Source of the DNA: Alphaproteobacteria bacterium | GTDB lineage: Bacteria > Pseudomonadota > Alphaproteobacteria > JAJUGE01 | Direction: 5' to 3' | Length of the DNA: 32,695 nt | Assembly: GCA_029268305.1 (NCBI GenBank) | Contig: JAJUGE010000034.1 | Location: 1-32,695 of the forward strand | Shown: positions 1-9,896 of the stretch, piece after piece | How positions within the stretch are numbered: position 1 is the stretch's first letter | Layout: every line of letters starts with the position of its first letter | The notes under the pieces: model-generated | Seen by the model: only the letters and a program-made list of their open reading frames with translations | Databases searched by the model: none | What the model was told of the DNA's origin: nothing | Position numbers and translations under genes: made by a program

Positions 1-1437
1 ACCGTTGTAGTTCTCCGGCGCCCAGGTGCCGATCCGGATCGGAGCGTCCTCGAAACGCTCGCTCGGCGTCATGCCCTGTTCGAGGGCGGCGAGGTAGACG
101 AACAGCTTGAAAGCCGAGCCGGGCTGCCTCAGCGCCTGCGTCGCACGATTGAACTGGCTCCCGCCATATGAGCGGCCCCCCACCATCGCGCGGACTGCGC
201 CATCCGGCGTCATCGCGACCAGCGCCGCCTGCGTGGGACCGCCGCTGCCCGCCTCCGCGAACGCGCCGTTGACCTCCGACATCGCCAGCCTCTGCAGGCG
301 GCTGTCCATCGTCGTCCGCACCAGGAGGTCGCGATCGACGAAGCCGACATATCCTTCCACCTGCTCCAGAACCCAGTCGATGAAATAGCGGGCGTCGCCC
401 GGTCCGGCCGGGGTCACCGCGATCTCGGAGCGTCGGGCTTCGCGCGCGGCTTCTGGCGCGATGAAGCCGACTTCCGCCATCGCCGCGAGCACCAGGCCGG
501 CCCGTTCGGCGGCCGCGGTCGGGCTGCGCGTCGGCGCGAGCCGCGACGGCGCGCGCAACAGACCCGCGAGCGTCGCCGCTTCCCACAGGGTGACCTCGCT
601 CGCGGGCTTTCCGAAATAGCGCCTGGCCGCCGCATCGACGCCGTAGGCGCCTGCGCCGAAATAAACGCGGTTCAGATAGAGCTCGAGGATCTCGTCCTTG
701 GAGAAGCGTCGCTCGAGCCAGAGCGCCAGCAAGGCTTCCTTGATCTTCCGGCTGGCGCTCCGTTCCGGCGTCAGGAACAGGTTCTTGGCGAGCTGCTGGG
801 TGATGGTGCTGCCGCCCTGGCGAATGCCGCCCGAGGCGAGATTCACCGCCGCCGCCCGGCCGAGGCCGAGCAGATCCAGCCCGATATGGTCGTAGAAGCG
901 GCGATCCTCTATCGCGACCACCGCCTGCGGAAGGTATGGGGGAAGCTCGGCGATCCGCACCGGCATGCCGTAGATGTCGCCGTACGACGAGAGAAACCGG
1001 CCGGAGGCGTCGAGGAGCGTGACGCTCGGCCGGCGCTCCAGTGCCGTTGCCGTCTCGATGTCGGGAAGGTCGTAGGCGAACCAGGCCGCGACCGCCAGCA
1101 TCGCGACGAAGCCCCAGACGAGCCCGACCATCGACCATTTGAGCAGGCGGAGCCGCCATGACACCGGCTCACGTATCGGCTTCCTGCCCCTACTGCGCCG
1201 TCGAGGCGCCGAGGTTCCGGCACCGTGCCGCCCGCCCCGCACCCCGCCTGGCGCGGGACGGAACGGCTCCCCGACGACTCCGACCTTGACCTTGGGCGTG
1301 GGCTTGGTGCGGCTGCTGGCACGTGGGGCGGGGCGAGCGGACGACCGAGCAGCGGCGCGGTCCGCCTTCCCCGGCCGAGGCACCCTGGGCTCGACCCGAT
1401 CCTTTCCCTTGCCGGGACGACGTGGCCCCCACTTCAC
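1..1437 (-). CDS. Class A penicillin-binding protein (PBP1A-like), 3' end outside the window
   Basis: Bifunctional peptidoglycan glycosyltransferase/transpeptidase of the inner membrane. The visible 479 residues begin with a cytoplasmic tail of about 95 residues rich in Arg, Pro, Gly and Lys, then one membrane helix (about 98-122). The GT51 domain follows, with EDRRFYDH (Glu177 is the likely catalytic residue), RQGGSTITQQLAKN (207-219) and an ILELYLNRVYFG motif. The transpeptidase nucleophile motif SAFK lies at 441-444. The SxN and KTG motifs would fall beyond the left edge. The start is the first GTG (1437) after an in-frame stop; it has no strong Shine-Dalgarno site, so a later GTG is possible. 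gyrB ends 106 bp upstream on the same strand. The PBP family call is firm; the exact subclass is less so. Confidence 0.9.
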   Translation of the reverse strand, partial: MKWGPRRPGKGKDRVEPRVPRPGKADRAAARSSARPAPRASSRTKPTPKVKVGVVGEPFRPAPGGVRGGRHGAGTSAPRRRSRGRKPIREPVSWRLRLLKWSMVGLVWGFVAMLAVAAWFAYDLPDIETATALERRPSVTLLDASGRFLSSYGDIYGMPVRIAELPPYLPQAVVAIEDRRFYDHIGLDLLGLGRAAAVNLASGGIRQGGSTITQQLAKNLFLTPERSASRKIKEALLALWLERRFSKDEILELYLNRVYFGAGAYGVDAAARRYFGKPASEVTLWEAATLAGLLRAPSRLAPTRSPTAAAERAGLVLAAMAEVGFIAPEAAREARRSEIAVTPAGPGDARYFIDWVLEQVEGYVGFVDRDLLVRTTMDSRLQRLAMSEVNGAFAEAGSGGPTQAALVAMTPDGAVRAMVGGRSYGGSQFNRATQALRQPGSAFKLFVYLAALEQGMTPSERFEDAPIRIGTWAPENYNG

Positions 1438-1465
1438 GGCGTCAGCCGGGCAGTCGTGCGGTGCC

Positions 1466-1496
1466 GATGCCGGTCAGTGACCGACAGCACGGCATC
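1466..1496. terminator. Weak inverted repeats between gyrB and the PBP gene
   Basis: GATGCCG (1466-1472) pairs with CGGCATC (1490-1496), and the inner CGGTC-agt-GACCG (1471-1483) is an alternative hairpin. No T-run follows in either direction. This could be a weak transcript end for gyrB or simply GC-rich sequence. Confidence 0.2.
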
Positions 1497-1543
1497 GAGG
1501 CCAAGGGGAAGCTCGCAGCGCAATCCGATCGCCCGCATGCCGC

Positions 1544-3994
<2,451 letters not shown>

Positions 3995-5194
3995 CTATTG
4001 CGGAATCAGCCGCGAAGCGCTGACCGTGAAGAACTGTGCGCGGCCACTGAGCGGGGCGAAAATATCCCGGTCGGTGCCGGTAAGCCAAGCTTGTGCCCCA
4101 AGGGCGCAGATCTCCTCGAACAGCGCCTCCCGCCGCCCGGCGTCGAGATGCGCCGCCACCTCGTCGAGCAGCACGAGCGGTGCCGCCCCACGCTCCTGTG
4201 CCTGCAGGCGCGCCGTCGCCAGCACGATCGAGATCAGCAGCGCCTTCTGTTCTCCCGTCGAGCATTGCGCTGCGGGAAGGCCGCGCGCGAGCTCGTGAAC
4301 CTCGAAGTCGCTCCGGTGCGGCCCGATGCCGGTGCTGCCCGCCTCCGCGTCCCGTCCGCGCTCGGACGCGAGGGCATCCCGAAGCTTGTCCTCTGCGGCC
4401 AGTGCCGGCATCTCGTCGAGCCAGTTCTCCACCGTGCCGCAGGATCTCACCCGTGCCGCCGGGAACGGGCCGATCCCGTCACGGGAGGCCGCGTTCAGGC
4501 GCCGCGCCATCTCGCGCCTCGCCGCGGCGATCGCCACCCCACGTGCCGCCATGGCCTCCTCGAGTGCGCCGAGCCAGGTCGCATCGGTCGAACCGTCGCG
4601 CAGCAGCCGCGCCCGCTGGCGCATCGCGTTCTCGTACCCCGCGACACGACCGGCATGCGCCGGATCGAAGCCGAAAACGAGCCGGTCGAGAAAACGCCGC
4701 CGGCCGGGGGTGCCTTCGACGAACAGGCGGTCCATCTGCGGAACGAGCCAGACCGCGCTCAGGTAATCGGCAAGCGCGGCCTGTCCTCGTGCCGGCGTGC
4801 CATCCACCCGGACGGCCCGGCGCTCGCTGCCACCGGCGGCCGGATCGCGCCCCGTCCCGATGTCGACGGCTCCCGTGGGCGTGGCGACCCGTGCCGCCAC
4901 GGCCCAGGCCCGATCCGAGGCATCTTCGCCGCTCTCTCGCCGGGCCAGTTCCGCCAGGCGTGCGCCGCGCAGGCCGCGCCCGGGGACCAGCAGCGACACC
5001 GACTCCAGCAGGTTGGTCTTGCCCGCACCGTTGGCGCCGGTCAGCACCACCGGCAGCGGCTCCAGCTCCAGCCGGGCAGCGCCATAGCTTCGGAAGTCGG
5101 TCAGTCGCAGCCTGAGGACGGCTGAGGCTTCGCGACCGCACATCTGTCGCGGCCGGTCGAATGAGGTCGGATTGTCGAGAACGGCTTCGCTCAC
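3995..5194 (-). CDS. recF: DNA replication/repair protein RecF
   Basis: SMC-like ATPase that helps load RecA at single-strand gaps (RecFOR pathway). The 399-residue product has Walker A GANGAGKT at 53-60, the signature STGEQKALL from 312 and Walker B LVLLDE at 340-345, followed by a D-loop. The start is GTG 5194, which overlaps the dnaN stop as GTGA and implies translational coupling. About 27 residues precede the conserved RLRLTDFRSY motif, so an internal ATG (residue 18) is an alternative start. The gene is the middle member of the dnaN-recF-gyrB cluster. The stop codon is TAG. Confidence 0.96.
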   Translation of the reverse strand: MSEAVLDNPTSFDRPRQMCGREASAVLRLRLTDFRSYGAARLELEPLPVVLTGANGAGKTNLLESVSLLVPGRGLRGARLAELARRESGEDASDRAWAVAARVATPTGAVDIGTGRDPAAGGSERRAVRVDGTPARGQAALADYLSAVWLVPQMDRLFVEGTPGRRRFLDRLVFGFDPAHAGRVAGYENAMRQRARLLRDGSTDATWLGALEEAMAARGVAIAAARREMARRLNAASRDGIGPFPAARVRSCGTVENWLDEMPALAAEDKLRDALASERGRDAEAGSTGIGPHRSDFEVHELARGLPAAQCSTGEQKALLISIVLATARLQAQERGAAPLVLLDEVAAHLDAGRREALFEEICALGAQAWLTGTDRDIFAPLSGRAQFFTVSASRLIPQ

Positions 5195-6309
5195 ACTCGC
5201 ATAGGCATCAGCACGTACAGGGCGCTCGTATCCGACTGATCGCGAATGATCGTCGGCGAGGCCGCGTCGGCCAGCGCCATCTCTGCCACGTCGCCCTCGA
5301 TCTGTTGGGCGATATCCAGTAGATAGCGCGAGTTGAAGCCGATTTCGAGGGGATCGGCATTGTACGACACCTCTACCTCCTCGGTCGCGGTGCCGTTCTC
5401 TGCGCTGCTCGCCGAAAGCGTGAGCGTGCGCCCGTTGATCGCGAGCTTCACGGCACGCGACTTCTCCGAAGAGATCGTCGAGACACGATCGACCGCGGCC
5501 TGGAATTCGCGCCGATCGAATTCGAGCAGCTTCTCGTTCGAGCTGGGGATCACCCGCTCGTAATCGGGGAACGTCCCGTCGATCAGCTTCGAGATCAGGA
5601 TCACATCATTGAACCGGAAGCTGATCTTGGTTTCCGAAAGGCCGATCGCGACCTCGTCGTTCACCTCGTCGATCAGTTTCCGCACCTCGTTCACCGCCTT
5701 GCGCGGCACGATCACGCCGGGCATGCCGGCAGCGCCTTCGGGCAGCGGAATCTCGACCCGCGCAAGACGGTGGCCATCGGTGGCGACGCTGCGCAGCAGC
5801 GGCACGTCGCTCACCTCCGTCGAGTGCAGATAGATGCCGTTGAGGTAATAGCGGGTTTCCTCGGTCGAGATCGCGAAACGGGTTCGGTCGATCAGGCTGC
5901 GCAGCTCCCGCGCCGGCAGGCGGAATTCGTACGGCATCTCACCGCCCGAAATGACCGGAAACTCCTCGGTCGGCAGGCTCGACAGCGTGAAGGTCGAACG
6001 GCCCGAGCGCAGCTTCAACTGCCCGTTTCCGCCGCTCGCCTCGATGTGGACCTGGGCACCTTCCGGCAGCTTGCGCGCGATCTCGTAAAGGGTATGGGCC
6101 GGCGCGGTCGTCGCCCCCGGCGCCGTCGATTCGCTCGCCACCGATTCGATGATGCCGATGTCCATGTCGGTGGCCGCGAAGCTGAGGCGGCCGTCTTCGA
6201 CCCGCAGCATGACGTTGGCGAGAATCGGGATCGTGTTCCGCCGCTCGACGACGCTCTGGGCGTGGGCCAGCGACTTGAGCAGAGCGCCGCGTTCGATAGT
6301 CAGCTTCAT
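5191..6309 (-). CDS. dnaN: DNA polymerase III beta sliding clamp
   Basis: Processivity clamp that encircles DNA and tethers the replicative polymerase. The 372-residue protein starts at MKLTIERGALLKSLAHAQ. It carries the conserved PILANVML near the N-terminus, an EFPV element, RFAISTEETRYYLNGIYL and the C-terminal ALYVLMPMRV, and its length is typical. The frame is open about 60 bp further upstream, but the ATG at 6309 matches the family N-terminus and has an AGAGG/GGGAC region before it, so I reject the longer form. Its stop overlaps the recF start. The upstream gene is a fatty-acid oxidation gene rather than dnaA. A TATACT box and a perfect inverted repeat lie in its leader. Confidence 0.97.
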   Translation of the reverse strand: MKLTIERGALLKSLAHAQSVVERRNTIPILANVMLRVEDGRLSFAATDMDIGIIESVASESTAPGATTAPAHTLYEIARKLPEGAQVHIEASGGNGQLKLRSGRSTFTLSSLPTEEFPVISGGEMPYEFRLPARELRSLIDRTRFAISTEETRYYLNGIYLHSTEVSDVPLLRSVATDGHRLARVEIPLPEGAAGMPGVIVPRKAVNEVRKLIDEVNDEVAIGLSETKISFRFNDVILISKLIDGTFPDYERVIPSSNEKLLEFDRREFQAAVDRVSTISSEKSRAVKLAINGRTLTLSASSAENGTATEEVEVSYNADPLEIGFNSRYLLDIAQQIEGDVAEMALADAASPTIIRDQSDTSALYVLMPMRV

Positions 6310-6354
6310 GACGTCCCGATAACCTCTTTGCAGACCGTGCAGGAAGTGAGGGCG

Positions 6355-6377
6355 CCTTCGCGAGCCCATCGCGAAGG
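6355..6377. promoter_or_regulatory. Perfect 9-bp inverted repeat in the dnaN leader
   Basis: CCTTCGCGA (6355-6363), a 5-nt spacer, then TCGCGAAGG (6369-6377). It sits between the putative -10 box (6385-6390) and the dnaN start codon (6309), just downstream of where transcription would begin. It could be a repressor operator or a 5' UTR hairpin. No known regulator is assigned. Confidence 0.45.
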
Positions 6378-6384
6378 GCCGAAA

Positions 6385-6414
6385 AGTATACCAGCAGCGC
6401 CCTCGATCTCCTAA
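6385..6414 (-). promoter_or_regulatory. Putative dnaN-recF-gyrB promoter
   Basis: On the minus strand a TATACT hexamer (6385-6390) follows a weak TTAGGA (-35-like, about 18 bp upstream). The site lies 76 bp before the dnaN ATG in the 129-bp gap after the beta-oxidation gene. The -10 match is good and the -35 match is poor. Confidence 0.4.
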
Positions 6415-6438
6415 CGAAACAGCCTCAGGCTCGCCGCC

Positions 6439-8544
6439 TCAGCGGCCCGGCTGCGCCTCCCGAAAGCTGGTGCCGCTCTCGGCGAGGCGGCGCAGAAGCT
6501 CGGCGGGTTTCCAGCGGTCGCCGTACTCCCTGTGCCACTCCTCGACCTGCCGGTAGACCTCCTTCACGCCGATCTGGTCGGCCCAGTACATGAGACCGCC
6601 GCGATAGCGCGGGAAGCCGAAGCCGTAGAGCCACATGACGTCGACGTCGCTGGCGCGGTAGGCGATGCCTTCCTCGAGAATCTTGCAGGCCTCGTTTACC
6701 GACGAGAACAGGAGACGGCGCAGGATCTCCTCGTCGGTGAACTCGCGCTGCGGCACGCCGAGCTCGGCCGACATCTGGCGAATGAGCGCAGTGACCTCGG
6801 GGTCGGGATGCGGCGTGCGGTCGCCCGGCTCGTAGCGGTACCAACCCTTGCCCGTCTTCTGGCCGTATCGGCCCATCTCGACGATGCGATCGGCGATCGG
6901 GAGAGCGCGATAGGCGTTCGGGTTCTCCTTCTGCCGGCGTTTCCGCCCGGCATAGCCGATGTCGAGGCCGGCGAGGTCGCCGACCGCGAACGGCCCCATC
7001 GGGTAGCCGAAATCGACCATCACCTTGTCGATCTGCTCGGGGAGCGCGCCCTCCTCGACGAGGATGTTCATCTCGGTATTGAAGGGCGCCCGGCTGCGGT
7101 TGGCGAGGAAACCGTCACAATTGCCGCAAACCACGCCGACCTTGCCGATCTTCTTCGAGAGCTGGCTGAGGGTGGCGATCGTGGTCTTGTCGCTCTTCGC
7201 GCCCTTCACGATCTCCAGCAGCTTCATAACGTTGGCCGGGCTGAAGAAATGCGCACCGGCGACGACCCCGGGCCGTTTGGTGGCGGCGGCGATCTCGTCG
7301 ATGTCGAGGGCCGAAGTGTTGGAGACGATGAGGGCGCCGTCCTTCATCGTCCGGTCGAGGGTGGCGAACACTTCCTTCTTCACGCCCATTTCCTCGAACA
7401 CCGCCTCGATGACGATGTCGGCATCGGCGATCTGGCTGTATTCGAGCACCGGCTCGATCCGGGCGAGGCGGCGCTCCATCTCCTCCGCGTCGAGGCTGCC
7501 GCGCTTGACGCTGGTCTCGTAATTGGCACGGATCCGCGCCATGCCCTTGTCGAGGGTCTCCTTGTCCTTCTCCAGAATCCGGACCGGATAACCGAAGTCG
7601 GCGAAGCTCATGGCGATGCCGCCGCCCATCGTGCCGGCGCCGACCACCGCCGCCAGCTTCACGTCGACGACCGGGGTATCCTTCGGGATGTCCGGCAGCT
7701 TCGCCGCCTCGCGCTCGGCGAAGAAGGCATAGCGCAGCGCCTTGGCTTCCTCGCCGTTGACGATCTCCTCGAACAGCTCGCGCTCGCGCTGGATGCCCTG
7801 GTCGAACGGCAGCGAGACCGCCGCCTCGACGCACTTGATGCACTGGTAGGGAGCGATCTGGTTGCGGGCGCGCCGCGCGATCTTGCGGCGCATCTCGTCG
7901 AACATGCCGGGATCGGCCTTCGCCTCCGCTAGCTTCTCGTCCATGTCGCGGATGCGGGGGATCGGCCGCTTGTCGGCGATGCGTTCGGCGAATTCGATCG
8001 CGCGCTCCAGCAGCTCGCCGTCTTCGACTACCTCGTCGAGGATGCCGAGTTGCTTGGCCTCCTCCGCCGGCACATGGCGCCCGGTAACGATGATCTCCAG
8101 CGCCGCCTTCGGCCCGATCAGGCGCGGCAGGCGCTGTGTGCCGCCGCCGCCCGGGAGCACGCCGATCAGCACTTCCGGCAACCCGACCTTCGCGCTCCGG
8201 ACCGCTACCCGGTAATGGCACCCGAGCGCGTTCTCGAGGCCGCCGCCGAGGGCGAAGCCGTGGATCGCGGCGACCACCGGCTTCTCGTTCGCCTCGATCA
8301 CGTCGTGCGTGCGCTTGAATCCGGGCGGCCGCGGCTTGCCGAGATGCTTGATGTCGGCACCGGCGATGAACCCGCGCCCGGCGCCGATCAGCACCATCGC
8401 CTTGACCTCGGGATCGGCATTGCCTTTCTCGAGGCCCGCCAGAATGCCCTCCGGGACGCCGGGGCTGAGCGCGTTGACGGGGGGGTTGTCGACGGTGATG
8501 ACGCCGATGGCACCCTTCTTCGAAAAACGCACGAGCTCCGGCAT
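6439..8544 (-). CDS. Enoyl-CoA hydratase/3-hydroxyacyl-CoA dehydrogenase (FadB/FadJ-type)
   Basis: Bifunctional beta-oxidation enzyme: it hydrates trans-2-enoyl-CoA, then oxidises the L-3-hydroxyacyl-CoA with NAD+. The 701-residue protein has an N-terminal crotonase domain with the oxyanion and catalytic motifs GGGLE (Glu104) and GLPEVLIG (Glu124). The NAD-binding motif GAGTMGGGIA (about 302-311), the dehydrogenase motif AHFFSP (His432) and two C-terminal 3HCDH domains follow. The start is ATG 8544 because AGAGGTGGAG lies 6 nt upstream; an in-frame GTG 12 bp earlier overlaps that site. No thiolase partner (FadA/FadI) is present nearby, so it must be encoded elsewhere. The gene symbol is left open because several paralogues of this architecture exist. 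Confidence 0.93.
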   Translation of the reverse strand: MPELVRFSKKGAIGVITVDNPPVNALSPGVPEGILAGLEKGNADPEVKAMVLIGAGRGFIAGADIKHLGKPRPPGFKRTHDVIEANEKPVVAAIHGFALGGGLENALGCHYRVAVRSAKVGLPEVLIGVLPGGGGTQRLPRLIGPKAALEIIVTGRHVPAEEAKQLGILDEVVEDGELLERAIEFAERIADKRPIPRIRDMDEKLAEAKADPGMFDEMRRKIARRARNQIAPYQCIKCVEAAVSLPFDQGIQRERELFEEIVNGEEAKALRYAFFAEREAAKLPDIPKDTPVVDVKLAAVVGAGTMGGGIAMSFADFGYPVRILEKDKETLDKGMARIRANYETSVKRGSLDAEEMERRLARIEPVLEYSQIADADIVIEAVFEEMGVKKEVFATLDRTMKDGALIVSNTSALDIDEIAAATKRPGVVAGAHFFSPANVMKLLEIVKGAKSDKTTIATLSQLSKKIGKVGVVCGNCDGFLANRSRAPFNTEMNILVEEGALPEQIDKVMVDFGYPMGPFAVGDLAGLDIGYAGRKRRQKENPNAYRALPIADRIVEMGRYGQKTGKGWYRYEPGDRTPHPDPEVTALIRQMSAELGVPQREFTDEEILRRLLFSSVNEACKILEEGIAYRASDVDVMWLYGFGFPRYRGGLMYWADQIGVKEVYRQVEEWHREYGDRWKPAELLRRLAESGTSFREAQPGR

Positions 8545-8635
8545 GGCTGTCTCCACCTCTTGTCCGATCGGGGCCGCGGTATCGCGGCGGCCGGCATTCT
8601 AGGGCTTTTCGACTGCCGGACCAGAGAGGATGCGG

Positions 8636-9571
8636 TCAGGGCTCTTTGGCGGCCGCCGCGCGTCGGGCGCGGCCGAGCGCCGCTTCGCGGTGGGCCATGT
8701 AGAGGGTGCTGACGACGATCACCATGGCGCCCGCGATCGACCAGGCGTCGGGGACCTCGGCGAAGAGGAAGAAGCCGAGCAGCCCCGCCCAGAGGAGCTG
8801 GGTGTAGTCGAAGGGACCGACGGCAGTCACCTCGCCGGCGCGGATGCCGTAGGCCCACATCGTCTGGCCGCAGGTGGAAAGCACGCCGAAGGCGACGATC
8901 AGCAGCCACTGCTCCGCAGAAGGCGGCTGCCAGAGCCAGATCGCCGGCAGCAGCATCGCCGGCGCGCCGAGAAGACTGAAATAGAGCGTGATCGTTACGG
9001 GACTGTCGGTCGTCGACAACCGCTTGATGCAGGTCTGGGACCCGGCGAACAGCAGCGCCCCCGCGAGCGCGTACAAGGTGCCGAAGTCGAACTGCTCCGT
9101 GCCGGGTCGCACGATCAGCAAGGCCCCGAGGAAGCCCGCGAGCGTCGCGACGCCACGGCGCCAGCGAATGACCTCGGAGAGGAACCAGATCGCGAGAATT
9201 ATCTGGAAGAGCGGCTTCGTGAACTGCAGCGACACGGCGTTGGCCAGCGGTATCCGCTGCATGGCATAGAAGTAGCAGCCCATGCCGCCGAGCGTGAGCG
9301 CCACGCGGAGGAAATGCATCTCCGGCCTTCGCGAGCGCACCGCCCCGATGCCGCTCCGCAACACGAACGGCATGAGCACGGCGAGGCCGATCAGTGCCCG
9401 CAGGAAGATGAGCTGCAGGACGTGAAGATCCTGCAAGCTCTTGATGATCGCTCCGTTGCACGCGGTGAAGACCGCGGCGAGCGTTATCCAGACAGCGCCC
9501 CGGACGTTGCCCGGCAGCATCGACCACCAATGCAGGATACTACGAGTTGATTGTGCGAATCCCTGCGGCAC
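8636..9571 (-). CDS. EamA/DMT-family membrane transporter
   Basis: Drug/metabolite transporter superfamily permease of the inner membrane. The 311 residues hold two tandem EamA repeats of about five helices each. The first covers roughly 25-150 and contains LIFLRALIGLAVLMPFV and LQFTKPLFQIILAIWFLSE. The second covers roughly 165-295 and contains GEVTAVGPFDYTQLLWAGLLG. It ends in a basic tail. The start is GTG 9571 with GGAAGGGG 5 nt upstream; ATG 9520 is an alternative. The substrate cannot be told from sequence, since members export amino acids, nucleotides and other metabolites. It is divergent from the liv genes, with 211 bp between its start and the leader ORF. Confidence 0.9.
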   Translation of the reverse strand: MPQGFAQSTRSILHWWSMLPGNVRGAVWITLAAVFTACNGAIIKSLQDLHVLQLIFLRALIGLAVLMPFVLRSGIGAVRSRRPEMHFLRVALTLGGMGCYFYAMQRIPLANAVSLQFTKPLFQIILAIWFLSEVIRWRRGVATLAGFLGALLIVRPGTEQFDFGTLYALAGALLFAGSQTCIKRLSTTDSPVTITLYFSLLGAPAMLLPAIWLWQPPSAEQWLLIVAFGVLSTCGQTMWAYGIRAGEVTAVGPFDYTQLLWAGLLGFFLFAEVPDAWSIAGAMVIVVSTLYMAHREAALGRARRAAAAKEP

Positions 9572-9782
9572 ACCGGCCCCTTCCGACCAGACCGGGGCCG
9601 AACCGGCCCGGGCGAAGGCGCGATACCATCCTCACGCCGCCCCTTTCCGTCAACGGGCAGATGATCGTCGTCGCGCGCGGATCAGCCGACTGCGCCGGCT
9701 CTCGCATCGAAAGGCGGCACGGCTTGACATTCGGACAAAATTCCTAAAGGCTCGGACCATCGATTCGAGGGGAGGCTGGAGG
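9572..9782. other. Intergenic region between DMT transporter and liv genes
   Basis: Divergent promoter region. I see no gene in it. It carries the GGAAGGGG site of the DMT gene at its left end, a candidate TTGACA promoter for the liv genes, and the GGGGAGG site (9769-9775) of the leader ORF at its right end. Confidence 0.6.
9724..9750 (+). promoter_or_regulatory. Candidate liv promoter (exact TTGACA -35)
   Basis: TTGACA at 9724-9729 is followed after 15 bp by TAAAGG (9745-9750). The -35 is a perfect match; the -10 is weak and the spacing short. It lies 33 bp before the leader ORF start, in the right place for liv transcription. Confidence 0.35.
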
Positions 9783-9896
9783 ATGACACGAACGACCGAC
9801 CGCACGGGCCGATGGCGAATGCCGGTCGCACCCCCATTTACCCCCCGAAAAGCCTATAAATCCCTATATCTTTTTCTCGCGGACGGCGCCGCCTGA
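9783..9896 (+). CDS. Putative 37-residue leader ORF of the liv genes
   Basis: ATG 9783 lies 7 nt after a strong GGGGAGG site. Its TGA (9894-9896) overlaps the livHM ATG as TGATG. The peptide reads MTRTTDRTGRWRM and later KSLYLFLADGAA; it is basic at first and hydrophobic near the end, with no recognised family. livHM itself has no clear Shine-Dalgarno site, so translation of this ORF may deliver ribosomes to livHM. The same frame is open further upstream, but only this part has a ribosome-binding site. It could be a true leader peptide, a small protein or chance. I can show the gene arrangement but not expression. Confidence 0.45.
   Translation: MTRTTDRTGRWRMPVAPPFTPRKAYKSLYLFLADGAA

Noticed and set aside
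9484-9492. DnaA-box-like TTATCCAGA
   Set aside because: Single site with a mismatch, inside the DMT coding region, with no companions or AT-rich element.
9441-9782. Upstream part of the open frame that ends in the liv leader ORF
   Set aside because: It overlaps the divergent DMT gene and has no ribosome-binding site; only the last 37 codons have one.
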